DNA of 64,000 bases from Paenilisteria riparia FSL S10-1204 (GTDB lineage Bacteria; Bacillota; Bacilli; Lactobacillales; Listeriaceae): positions 124,001-188,000 of the forward strand of contig NZ_AODL01000002.1 of NCBI RefSeq assembly GCF_000525995.1, given 5' to 3'. A program made the translations under genes and the position numbers. Under the pieces are notes generated by a model. It ran no database searches and was not told where the DNA came from. It saw only the letters and a list, made by a program, of their open reading frames with translations. Below are positions 55,824 through 64,000 of the stretch, one piece after another. Positions within the stretch are counted from its first letter, which is position 1. The number at the start of each line of letters is the position of its first letter.

Positions 55824-56726
55824 ATGGAAGCAAATGCTAAAACAATCACGTATAAAAAAAAGAACTGGCGCTTTACGCCGTGGTTATTTGCAGGTCCGCA
55901 TTTGATTATTTTCTTGATTTTCTTTTTGGTTCCGGTTGTGTATGGGATTTATATTTCGTTTACGGATTGGGATTTAGTTGGGACACCTGATTTTGTTGGA
56001 TTTGATAATTATCGCGAGATTTTGTTTCAGAAGGATTCAACGTTTTATGAGCAGCTACATAATGGGTTGCGCAATACCTTCATCTTTGTTGTGTTGACTG
56101 TGCCATTTTGTATTATCGTGCCGCTGTTGCTTGCGAGTGCGTTGAACGCGAAACCGAAGTTAAATAAGCTGTTCCAATCGTTGTTTTATTTGCCTTCGCT
56201 ATTTGCGATTTCAGCGGTTATTATTATTTGGGGATTGATGTTTAATGTGAGTTTCGGACCGATTAATCAGTTTCTTGGAACGACGGTTAACTGGGTTGGA
56301 ACGCAGCCTTATGCCTGGCTGACGCTTGTGATTGTAACGGTTTGGTGGTGTATTGGTGGGAACATGATTATTTACCAAGCAGCGCTAAATGGGATTTCGA
56401 AAGATTTCTATGAAGCGGCGGACATTGACGGAGCTACCTCGGTGCAAAAATTCTTCCGGATTACGTTGCCGAGTATTCGCGCGCAGTTACTTTATACCGT
56501 CGTAATGACAACGATTGCGCAATTTAACGTTTATGGCCAACCGTTGATGCTAACAAAAGGTGGGCCATCTGGTTCGACGACGGTACTTTTGATGTATATT
56601 CAGCAAAATGCGTTTGGTACAGGTCAGTCGATTGCGGGGATTGCGTCTGCGATGGCGGTTATTCTAGGATTGTGTATCATGGCCGTTTCTGCTGTCCAAT
56701 TTTTCTTTTTACGGAATAAAAACTAG
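55824..56726 (+). CDS. Sugar ABC transporter permease (MalF type)
   Basis: First membrane subunit of the second importer, 300 residues with six predicted membrane segments. The coupling loop is DFYEAADIDGATSVQKFFRI, followed by LPSIRAQ. The start is ATG 55824 with TGGGGGT upstream; the frame is open further back but has no good ribosome site. The downstream permease follows by 21 bases. Confidence 0.87.
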   Translation: MEANAKTITYKKKNWRFTPWLFAGPHLIIFLIFFLVPVVYGIYISFTDWDLVGTPDFVGFDNYREILFQKDSTFYEQLHNGLRNTFIFVVLTVPFCIIVPLLLASALNAKPKLNKLFQSLFYLPSLFAISAVIIIWGLMFNVSFGPINQFLGTTVNWVGTQPYAWLTLVIVTVWWCIGGNMIIYQAALNGISKDFYEAADIDGATSVQKFFRITLPSIRAQLLYTVVMTTIAQFNVYGQPLMLTKGGPSGSTTVLLMYIQQNAFGTGQSIAGIASAMAVILGLCIMAVSAVQFFFLRNKN

Positions 56727-56747
56727 AGTGAGGGGAATGAAAATCTG

Positions 56748-57590
56748 ATGAAAAAAGATTCGCGCTTTATTCCAAAATTAATTGCTTTTGTATTCTTGCT
56801 TGTGATGGCGATCATCTGGGTTGTTCCGCTTGCTTGGGGGATTGTGACGTCGTTTAAATCAGAGGCGGAAGTGGCGACGGTGGGCTTTAAGTTCTTGCCG
56901 GTGCAATGGGTGACGACGAACTATACGGAATTGCTATTTGATAATGCGGCGACACCGCTTTTACGTTGGTTTATGAACTCGATGATTATTGCGGTTTCGC
57001 AAACGGTGTTGGTGCTCGTTGTGGTGTCGTTGGCGGCGTTTGCTTATAGTCGTTTAAAGTTCCGCGGACGCAATGCGATGTTTGTATTTTTGATGGCTAC
57101 GATGATGTTTCCGAGTGTGGTGAATTTGATTCCGCTTTATAAAATTATCGACACGTTCGGATGGGTGAATAATTATTTAGCGGCGATTGTGCCTGGTGCT
57201 GCGGCTGTCTTTAATATTTTCTTAGTGAGACAGTTTATGGTGAATATTCCGATTGAATTTGATGAGGCGGCGCGTATTGATGGTGCTGGCGATTTCAAGA
57301 TTTTTTACAAGGTTATTTTGCCACTTTTGCGGCCCGTATTGATGGTTGTGGCGTTGTTTACGTTTACGGCTGCTTGGAATGATTTCCTCTGGCCGTCGAT
57401 TGTGTTTAATGATATTGAAATGATGCCGATTACGCCAGGATTGCAGTTGCTACAAGGGATGTACCAAGCGCAACCGGCGCATTTGATGGCAGGGGCACTT
57501 GTCGCGATTGTACCGACATTTATCTTGTATTTATTCGCGCAAAAATATTTCTTACAGTCTATGGCATTGTCATCAGGCGTAAAAGGATAA
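56748..57590 (+). CDS. Sugar ABC transporter permease (MalG type)
   Basis: Second membrane subunit, 280 residues with six predicted membrane segments. The coupling loop is EFDEAARIDGAGDFKIFYKV, followed by ILPLLRP. As in the first sugar cluster there is no ATPase gene, so a shared MsmX-like ATPase is expected. GAGGGGA precedes the ATG. Confidence 0.87.
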   Translation: MKKDSRFIPKLIAFVFLLVMAIIWVVPLAWGIVTSFKSEAEVATVGFKFLPVQWVTTNYTELLFDNAATPLLRWFMNSMIIAVSQTVLVLVVVSLAAFAYSRLKFRGRNAMFVFLMATMMFPSVVNLIPLYKIIDTFGWVNNYLAAIVPGAAAVFNIFLVRQFMVNIPIEFDEAARIDGAGDFKIFYKVILPLLRPVLMVVALFTFTAAWNDFLWPSIVFNDIEMMPITPGLQLLQGMYQAQPAHLMAGALVAIVPTFILYLFAQKYFLQSMALSSGVKG

Positions 57591-57602
57591 GGGGGAGTTG
57601 GC

Positions 57603-58031
57603 ATGAGCAGACGATTAGAACGAGTCTTTATATATATCGCAGCGGCTTGGCAGTTGTTGGACGGCTTGCTGACAATCTTCGTGTACGGCGTATTTATTAA
57701 AAAGCAAGGCTTGGATGTAGCGGGGCTTTCTGTTGCGCAAATGCGGGCGATGAAGGCGTTGTTTGGCAGTATTTTTAACTTTGTCGTGATTTTCGGGGTA
57801 TTGTTGATTTTACTCGGATTATTGAATATTTATTTGGCGCGAAAACATTGGAAGGACGGCGTAGTTGGCTGGAAATTACCAGTTTGGTTGCTCGTTTGTG
57901 GGATTTTCTCTTACTTCATTATGGATATTCCAAACATTTTCTTGTTTATGAGCGCGGGAATTATTGGCTTGGCTAAAAACAAAGGTATGAAGGCGCGGCA
58001 AAATGTGACGATTAGGGAGGAAATAGGATGA
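57603..58031 (+). CDS. Membrane protein of unknown function in the sugar operon
   Basis: A 142-residue protein with four predicted membrane segments and a basic C-terminus. It lies between the permease and GH2 genes and overlaps the GH2 start by four bases (ATGA), so it is part of the operon. I do not recognise a family with certainty. The location suggests a link with uptake or with the glycosidase, but nothing in the sequence shows how. Confidence 0.7.
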   Translation: MSRRLERVFIYIAAAWQLLDGLLTIFVYGVFIKKQGLDVAGLSVAQMRAMKALFGSIFNFVVIFGVLLILLGLLNIYLARKHWKDGVVGWKLPVWLLVCGIFSYFIMDIPNIFLFMSAGIIGLAKNKGMKARQNVTIREEIG

Positions 58032-59761
58032 CAATTTTACATCCAAGGCCGCAGTTTGTGCGGGAGAATTGGGAGAGTCTGGACGGTGCGTGGGGATTTG
58101 CGTTTGATGATGCGCAAGTTGGCGTGAAGGAGCGGTGGTATGATGGTTTGCCAGAGCAGACGCCGATTCAAGTGCCATTCACTTATGAAACAAAAGCGAG
58201 TGGCATTCATGATGAATCGCATCACGCGACGGTTTGGTATGAGAAAGAAGTGACGCTTATGACGGATAAACATGTGTTGCTACACTTCGAAGGTGCGGAT
58301 TATGCAACGACGGTTTGGGTGAATGGTAAGGTTGTTGGCGAGCATTACGGTTGCTATACGGCGTTTTCTTTTAACATCGCGGATTACATGGTCGAAGGCA
58401 AAAATCGTATCACTGTTCGCGTACAAGACAGCGTGGACACAGCGCAACCTCGCGGTAAACAACGCTGGATTAAGGACAATTTTGGCTGCTGGTACGTGCA
58501 AACGACGGGTATTTGGAAATCGGTTTGGCTAGAGTACGTGTCACCGATTCATATCGACTACGTGAAAATGACGCCAGACGTAGATAACCGCAAAATCGAT
58601 CTGGAGCTAGAAACGAACGCATGGCATGACGGCTTAATCGCGGAAGCAACGATCACATTCGACGGCGAACTCATCGAAAAAGTAAGCGCGTTTGTAAAAG
58701 ACGGTGTTGCAACCATGCAAGCATCTGTCCTTGCGAAGGGCAATCCGTGGAGTATGAAACTTTGGAATACCGAAACGCCGAATTTATACGATATTCATTT
58801 TTCACTAATAGAAGAAAACACCGAAATCGATCACGTCACATCTTATTTCGGCATGCGCAAGATCGCAATTGAAGGAGATAAAATTTTGCTAAATAACGAA
58901 GAATTGTATCAGCGCCTCATTCTCGACCAAGGTTATTGGCAGGACAGCGACTTAACACCGCCATCCGTCAGCGCGCTCGAACTGGACATCGACAAAATTC
59001 TCGAAATGGGCTACAACGGCGTGCGCAAACATCAGAAAGTCGAAGATAACCGATTCCTATACCTCTGCGACAAAAAAGGCGTCCTTGTCTGGTCAGAAGT
59101 TGGCTCCACATACAGTTTCAGCGACAAAGCCGTGGCGAATTTCACTTCCGAATGGCTCGAAATCGTGAAACAAAATTACAACCACCCGTCCATCATCACA
59201 TGGGTGCCATTCAATGAATCGTGGGGCGTTTCCGACATTCACAGCAACAAAAAACAACAACAATTCACAGAAGGCATCTACTATCTAACAAAAGCATTTG
59301 ACGGCATGCGACCAGTCATCACAAACGACGGCTGGGACCACACGATTTCTGATATTATCACATTACATGATTATGAAGAAATCGGTGAGTGCTTCACCAA
59401 ACGCTACACCGATCGCGAAAAATTACTCTCCAACGCGTTCCAACACAACCGTTTCCGCCATCCATTCGCGAAAAACTACGTCGATAAAGGACAGCCAGTG
59501 ATTATTTCTGAATTTGGTGGTATCGCTTTCCAATCCGAATCAGGCTGGGGTTACGGCAATCAAGTCAAAGACGAGGCGAGTTTTATCGAGCGATTTGACA
59601 AGATTACAGGTGCGATTCAAGCGCTCGATTATATTTCCGGTTTTTGCTATACGCAAGTCAGTGATGTGCAGCAAGAAATTAATGGCTTGCTCACCATCAA
59701 TCGCAAAGACAAAGTGGACCTCTCCGCGATTCGCGCCATCAATGAACGACGTAAAAATTAA
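58028..59761 (+). CDS. Glycoside hydrolase family 2 protein (beta-galactosidase/glucuronidase type)
   Basis: Cytoplasmic exo-glycosidase of 577 residues, about the length of beta-glucuronidases and small beta-galactosidases. The N-terminal sugar-binding domain starts HPRPQFVRENWESLDGAWGF. The acid/base glutamate is in WVPFNESWGV and the nucleophile in VIISEFGGIAFQ. The central domain has GYNGVRKHQKVEDNRFLYL. There is no signal peptide, so the substrate must be imported, fitting the upstream importer. Sugar specificity cannot be read from the sequence. Confidence 0.88.
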   Translation: MTILHPRPQFVRENWESLDGAWGFAFDDAQVGVKERWYDGLPEQTPIQVPFTYETKASGIHDESHHATVWYEKEVTLMTDKHVLLHFEGADYATTVWVNGKVVGEHYGCYTAFSFNIADYMVEGKNRITVRVQDSVDTAQPRGKQRWIKDNFGCWYVQTTGIWKSVWLEYVSPIHIDYVKMTPDVDNRKIDLELETNAWHDGLIAEATITFDGELIEKVSAFVKDGVATMQASVLAKGNPWSMKLWNTETPNLYDIHFSLIEENTEIDHVTSYFGMRKIAIEGDKILLNNEELYQRLILDQGYWQDSDLTPPSVSALELDIDKILEMGYNGVRKHQKVEDNRFLYLCDKKGVLVWSEVGSTYSFSDKAVANFTSEWLEIVKQNYNHPSIITWVPFNESWGVSDIHSNKKQQQFTEGIYYLTKAFDGMRPVITNDGWDHTISDIITLHDYEEIGECFTKRYTDREKLLSNAFQHNRFRHPFAKNYVDKGQPVIISEFGGIAFQSESGWGYGNQVKDEASFIERFDKITGAIQALDYISGFCYTQVSDVQQEINGLLTINRKDKVDLSAIRAINERRKN

Positions 59762-59835
59762 CACACAACGGATGACTTTTCAATCATTTTTTCCAATGCG
59801 GCGCAATTATTATTTCTTTTCAGAGCTATTTCCGA

Positions 59836-59841
59836 TATAAT
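59836..59841 (+). promoter_or_regulatory. -10 box of ftsW
   Basis: TATAAT with GA before it and no strong -35. It overlaps an in-frame ATG at 59840, which shows that this ATG cannot be the ftsW start if the box is used. Confidence 0.5.
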
Positions 59842-59902
59842 GAAAAGATATACTAAAAGTAGGGACCTCGAAAGACAGGCTCGAAATGATTGGAAGATGT
59901 CT

Positions 59903-61114
59903 ATGTTTAAGAAAATGCTCAAGTCCTATGACTACACATTGTTAGCTGTATATCTCATCGTGTGTATCTTCGGATTAATTATGGTTTATAGTTCCAGTAT
60001 GTTTGTTGCCATTAACAAAGGATGGGACCCAGCAACGTTTTATAATAGTCAGTTGAAGAATTGGATTATTTCACTTGTTCTACTGATTTTCTTCGCTGTC
60101 TTTCCATATAAAATCTTGCAAAATAATAAAATGTTGATGTTGATTATGTTTGGATCGGTCAGCCTGTTATTACTTGTTTTAGCATTCGGTGATTCGGCTA
60201 ATAACGCACAGAGCTGGCTTGTGTTAGGTCCAATTCGGATACAACCATCAGAATTTATCAAAGTATCGATGATTGTCTACATGGCGGCTGTTTATTCCAA
60301 GAAGCAGCGCTATATTGATGATTTTAACCGTGGCGTATTGCCCCCTGTACTCTTCCTCGTTGTGATTTGCTTTTTGATTTTGTTGCAACCAGATATTGGA
60401 ACGGCATCTATTATTTTTATGACAGGGTGCGGAATTATCATGGCGTCTGGAATGCGCTTAAAAACGATTCTCAAACTCGTAGGATTGGGCTTAGCCATCT
60501 TAGCGGTTTTATGTATTATCGTATTTTTACTACCAGAAGATATCCGTTCCAAATTAATTACCCCAAAGCGGATTGGACGGATCACAAGTTTCCAAAATCC
60601 GTTTACAGATCATGGAGCCAGTGGTTATCAGCTAGTCAACTCGTTCTATGCGATTGGTTCAGGCGGATTTTTTGGACAAGGTCTAGGTGAAAGTGTACAG
60701 AAATTGGGATATTTACCAGAAGCCTATACTGATTTTATTAGCGCGATTATTGCGGAAGAGCTAGGCTTTTTTGGGATTTTAATCACAGTTGGAGGTATTT
60801 TCTTTATCGTATTGCGTTCTATTGCCAATGGTATGCGTTCCAATGATGCATTCGGCTCTTTGCTTTGCTATGGAACTGCGACTTTGATTGGCATTCAGGC
60901 ATTCATTAACCTCGGTGGAGCGACTGGAATGATCCCATTGACCGGTGTAACATTACCATTTACGAGTTTTGGTGGCTCCTCCCTAATGTCTTTGTCGATT
61001 TTAGTTGGCATTGTGTTGAATGTCTCAATGATTAGTAAGTTTCAGAAAAAATACGGAACAGATGGGCAGTTAGAGAAACCAGTGAAAATGGTGCAAAATG
61101 GAATACGAAGATAA
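59903..61114 (+). CDS. ftsW: FtsW/RodA/SpoVE family peptidoglycan glycosyltransferase
   Basis: Membrane enzyme that polymerises lipid II into glycan strands, together with a class B penicillin-binding protein. It has about ten membrane segments and the SEDS landmarks SSMFVAINKGWDP, LQPDIGTASII, GQGLGESVQKLGYLPEAYTD and LPFTSFGGSSLMSL. The ftsW assignment, rather than rodA, follows from its place before pycA as in Bacillus and Listeria. I place the start at ATG 59903, which has GGAAG 6 bases upstream; this gives 403 residues. A terminator follows the stop. Confidence 0.88.
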   Translation: MFKKMLKSYDYTLLAVYLIVCIFGLIMVYSSSMFVAINKGWDPATFYNSQLKNWIISLVLLIFFAVFPYKILQNNKMLMLIMFGSVSLLLLVLAFGDSANNAQSWLVLGPIRIQPSEFIKVSMIVYMAAVYSKKQRYIDDFNRGVLPPVLFLVVICFLILLQPDIGTASIIFMTGCGIIMASGMRLKTILKLVGLGLAILAVLCIIVFLLPEDIRSKLITPKRIGRITSFQNPFTDHGASGYQLVNSFYAIGSGGFFGQGLGESVQKLGYLPEAYTDFISAIIAEELGFFGILITVGGIFFIVLRSIANGMRSNDAFGSLLCYGTATLIGIQAFINLGGATGMIPLTGVTLPFTSFGGSSLMSLSILVGIVLNVSMISKFQKKYGTDGQLEKPVKMVQNGIRR

Positions 61115-61139
61115 CGAGCCAATTGTTTGGCTCGTTTTT
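61113..61139 (+). terminator. Terminator after ftsW
   Basis: Stem AACGAGCCAA / TTGGCTCGTT with a 4-base loop and T5. Confidence 0.88.
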
Positions 61140-61214
61140 CCTTCATAAATGGCTGTATAGGTTGAATTATCAGAGTCGCATACAATATTTTTTTATGAAA
61201 ATAGGTAAAAAGAA

Positions 61215-61244
61215 TTTACATTCGGGGCACTTTAATACTATAAT
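61215..61244 (+). promoter_or_regulatory. pycA promoter
   Basis: TTTACA (61215-61220), 18 bases, TATAAT (61239-61244). This leaves a leader of about 160 bases before pycA, with some self-complementary stretches (for instance CAGCCTGACCTTGGCT) but no recognised riboswitch. Confidence 0.6.
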
Positions 61245-61410
61245 TAATGGATATACCGAATTTCTCCATGACGGTAATATGTTAGCAGCTATGTAGATAG
61301 AAAAAATCCAGTGCACGGCAGCCTGACCTTGGCTATTTTATGCCCAAGACAGTGTTTGTCAGTAAGAGCTGGAGAAAAATTTTAGGTAGTGTAGGTTAGG
61401 AGGAAAAAAA

Positions 61411-64000
61411 ATGAACAACATTAAAAAGGTTTTAGTTGCCAATCGTGGCGAAATCGCAATTCGCGTATTGCGTGCATGTACGGAACTAAACATTAAGACA
61501 GTGGCGATCTATTCGCAAGAGGATACGGCGGCTTTTCACCGTTATAAGGCGGATGAGGCTTACCTCGTAGGGGAAGGGAAGAAACCGATCGATGCTTATC
61601 TTGATATCGATAATATTATCGAAGTTGCTAAAATAGCAAATGTTGACGCAATTCACCCTGGTTATGGCTTTTTGTCGGAAAATATCGACTTCGCCAAGCG
61701 TTGTGAAAAAGAAGGCATCATTTTTGTAGGACCTAAATCGAAACACCTAGACATGTTCGGTGACAAAATTAAAGCAAAAGAACAAGCTTTATTAGCCGAT
61801 ATTCCAGTTATTCCAGGTAGTAACGGACCTGTAGTAAGCGCTGAGGAAGTAGCTGCTTTTGGAGAAAAACATGGCTATCCATTGATGGTAAAAGCATCAC
61901 TTGGCGGAGGCGGACGTGGCATGCGTGTCGTTCAAGGCCCAGCTGATGTAAAAGAAGCATTTGACCGCGCAGGATCAGAAGCAAAAGCGGCATTTGGTAA
62001 CGACGAAGTATACGTTGAGAAATGCGTCGTTAATCCGAAACATATCGAAGTACAAATACTCGGTGATTCGCATGGTAACATCGTCCATTTATTTGAACGT
62101 GACTGCTCTGTGCAACGCCGTCATCAAAAAGTAGTAGAAGTTGCGCCATGTAATGCCATCACATCTGATTTACGGGAACGTATTTGTGATGCTGCTGTAA
62201 AACTAATGAAAAACGTGAATTATTTGAACGCAGGGACGGTTGAATTTTTAGTTTCTGGCGAAGAATTTTACTTTATTGAAGTCAATCCTCGTGTTCAAGT
62301 AGAACACACGATTACAGAGATGATTACAGGTATCGACATCGTTCAGTCGCAATTATTTATTGCTGATGGTTCGTCGATGCATGATCAAATCGTAGGCATT
62401 CCGCAACAAGAAGATATTCATATTAATGGTTCAGCAATTCAATGCCGGATTACAACTGAAGATCCGTTGAACAACTTCATGCCAGACACTGGGCGTATTA
62501 ATACATACCGCTCAACAGGTGGTTTTGGCGTTCGTCTTGATGCAGGTAATGGTTTCCAAGGAACGGTCGTAACACCTTTTTACGATTCTTTACTTGTAAA
62601 ACTATGTACATGGGGTATGACATTTGAACAAGCATCTCGTAAAATGATCCGTAACTTGGTTGAATTCCGTATTCGCGGTGTTAAAACAAACATCCCGTTC
62701 CTCTTAAATGTTGTCCAACATCCGGATTTCATTAGTGGCAACTACAATACATCATTTATCGACTCCACACCAGAACTGTTTGACTTTCCTAAAGTACGCG
62801 ACCGTGGCACGAAAACGCTACGCTACATCAGTAACGTTACTGTTAATGGGTTCCCAGGAATCAAACAACGTGAGAAATTAGTTTACGATGAGCTACGCAT
62901 TCCAAAAATCCCGTTTGATGCAAAAATCGAACCAGGAACGAAACAAATTTTGGATGCAAAAGGTCCTGCTGGCGTAGTCGAATGGGTAAAATCACAAAAA
63001 GAAGTATTACTAACAGATACGACATTGCGTGATGCGCATCAATCGTTACTTGCAACGCGTGTCCGTTCTAAAGATATTTTCCAAATTGCCGATCCAATGG
63101 CTCACTTATTGCCAAACATGTTCTCCTTTGAAATGTGGGGCGGGGCAACATTTGACACAGCGTATCGTTTCCTAAATGAAGACCCATGGGTACGTTTAGA
63201 AACATTGCGCAAACAAATTCCAAACGTGATGTTCCAAATGTTACTACGCGGAGCCAATGCTGTTGGTTACAAAAATTACCCAGACAATGTGATTCGCGAA
63301 TTCGTGAAGCAGTCCGCACAAAGCGGTGTTGATGTATTCCGTATTTTTGACAGCTTAAACTGGTTGAAAGGTATGGAAGTATCCATTGAAGCTGTTCGTG
63401 ATGCTGGGAAAATTGTGGAAGCAGCAATTTGTTACACAGGTGACATTGAAGACCAGACACGTACGAAATACAATGTAGATTACTACAAAGACATGGCGAA
63501 AGAACTTGTCGCACAAGGTACCGATATTCTAGCAATTAAGGATATGGCTGGACTTTTGAAACCACAAGCAGCGTATCGTCTTGTTAGCGAACTAAAAGAC
63601 ACTGTCGATGTACCGATTCACTTGCACACACACGATACAAGTGGTAACGGTATTTACACGTACGCTGCAGCAGTAAGTGCGGGCGTTGATATTGTCGATG
63701 TAGCCTCAAGCGCAATGAGTGGTGCCACATCACAACCAAGTATGACAGGCCTTTACTACGGTCTCGAAAATGGAAAACGTCAAGCGATTCTTAATGCACA
63801 TAACTCGCAAATGATTAACCATTATTGGGAAGACGTTCGTAAATACTACAAAGACTTCGATAACGCGCTAAACTCACCACAAACCGAAGTTTACATTCAC
63901 GAAATGCCAGGCGGTCAATACACGAACTTGCAACAACAAGCCAAAGCAGTTGGACTTGGCGATCGTTGGGACGAAGTAAAAGAAACATATGCTGTCGTTA
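61411..64000 (+). CDS. pycA: Pyruvate carboxylase (3' end outside window)
   Basis: Biotin enzyme that makes oxaloacetate from pyruvate, bicarbonate and ATP. The frame is open from ATG 61411 (TTAGGAGG upstream) to the window end, 863 codons. The biotin carboxylase domain has KVLVANRGEIAIRVLRAC, KASLGGGGRGMRVV and FIEVNPRVQVEHTITEM. The carboxyltransferase domain begins near residue 530 with LLTDTTLRDAHQSLLATR and continues through MFSFEMWGGATFDTAYRF and VPIHLHTHDTSGNG. The biotin carrier domain is expected beyond the window. It is not frameshifted in the part seen. Confidence 0.95.
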   Translation, partial: MNNIKKVLVANRGEIAIRVLRACTELNIKTVAIYSQEDTAAFHRYKADEAYLVGEGKKPIDAYLDIDNIIEVAKIANVDAIHPGYGFLSENIDFAKRCEKEGIIFVGPKSKHLDMFGDKIKAKEQALLADIPVIPGSNGPVVSAEEVAAFGEKHGYPLMVKASLGGGGRGMRVVQGPADVKEAFDRAGSEAKAAFGNDEVYVEKCVVNPKHIEVQILGDSHGNIVHLFERDCSVQRRHQKVVEVAPCNAITSDLRERICDAAVKLMKNVNYLNAGTVEFLVSGEEFYFIEVNPRVQVEHTITEMITGIDIVQSQLFIADGSSMHDQIVGIPQQEDIHINGSAIQCRITTEDPLNNFMPDTGRINTYRSTGGFGVRLDAGNGFQGTVVTPFYDSLLVKLCTWGMTFEQASRKMIRNLVEFRIRGVKTNIPFLLNVVQHPDFISGNYNTSFIDSTPELFDFPKVRDRGTKTLRYISNVTVNGFPGIKQREKLVYDELRIPKIPFDAKIEPGTKQILDAKGPAGVVEWVKSQKEVLLTDTTLRDAHQSLLATRVRSKDIFQIADPMAHLLPNMFSFEMWGGATFDTAYRFLNEDPWVRLETLRKQIPNVMFQMLLRGANAVGYKNYPDNVIREFVKQSAQSGVDVFRIFDSLNWLKGMEVSIEAVRDAGKIVEAAICYTGDIEDQTRTKYNVDYYKDMAKELVAQGTDILAIKDMAGLLKPQAAYRLVSELKDTVDVPIHLHTHDTSGNGIYTYAAAVSAGVDIVDVASSAMSGATSQPSMTGLYYGLENGKRQAILNAHNSQMINHYWEDVRKYYKDFDNALNSPQTEVYIHEMPGGQYTNLQQQAKAVGLGDRWDEVKETYAVV

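Noticed and set aside
61245-61410. Possible riboswitch in the pycA leader
   Set aside because: Some stretches can pair, but no known riboswitch core (TPP, FMN, SAM, T-box, c-di-AMP) could be recognised.

Overview
The window reads as a chromosomal segment of a low-GC Gram-positive bacterium, most likely a member of Listeria in the broad sense (one of the nitrate-reducing species). The backbone order mod/moa genes, def, pdhABCD, UPF0223, corA-type transporter, UPF0637, inositol monophosphatase, typA, ylaI, ylaN, ftsW, pycA is, from memory, the order found in Listeria monocytogenes around lmo1038-lmo1072. Ribosome binding sites are strong, intergenic regions are short, and hairpin terminators are plentiful. 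No rRNA, tRNA, CRISPR array, transposase or prophage was seen.

Layout: 1-2246 holds the end of an OPT-family peptide transporter, a PqqD-like protein and a small membrane protein. 2248-4932 (minus) holds a DUF817 membrane protein, mobA, modC and modB. 5133-12841 is a respiratory nitrate reductase and nitrate transporter operon, narGHJIK. 13205-17903 is modA followed by the molybdenum cofactor genes moeA-mobB-moaE-moaD-moaC-moaA; moaB and a MoeB-like protein follow on the minus strand. Molybdate import, cofactor synthesis and the molybdoenzyme that needs them therefore lie together. 19614-22033 holds a DUF805 protein and a two-gene unit of a DUF5986 protein and an XRE-ImmA metallopeptidase. 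22373-33088 is a disaccharide cluster: two GH65 phosphorylases, a DUF1189 protein, a LacI regulator, an ABC importer without its ATPase, and beta-phosphoglucomutase. Together these would import a disaccharide, split it with phosphate and turn beta-glucose 1-phosphate into glucose 6-phosphate.

33185-39827 holds peptide deformylase and pyruvate dehydrogenase pdhABCD. 39944-46210 holds small proteins, a secreted protein of three mucin/carbohydrate-binding-type modules, a lipoprotein, a CorA-type Mg transporter and UPF0637. 46345-53179 holds inositol monophosphatase, a secreted beta-helix protein, typA, a lipoprotein, ylaI and ylaN. 53240-59761 is a second sugar cluster: an ArsR-type regulator, an ABC importer, a membrane protein and a GH2 glycosidase. 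ftsW and the start of pycA close the window.

The most notable observations are: (1) a 33-codon leader ORF just upstream of the corA-type gene, carrying an EPDP motif like that of the Mg-sensing MgtL leader, with a stem-loop in its second half; (2) a family of modular palindromic repeats, two long copies and one short, whose paired arms co-vary; (3) seven genes broken by single-base indels, several in short homopolymers, pdhB among them, which points to sequencing error; (4) LacI-type operators placed exactly in the -35/-10 spacers of the GH65 and importer promoters; (5) paired TTTGTGA/TCACAAA palindromes in the long region upstream of pdhA.
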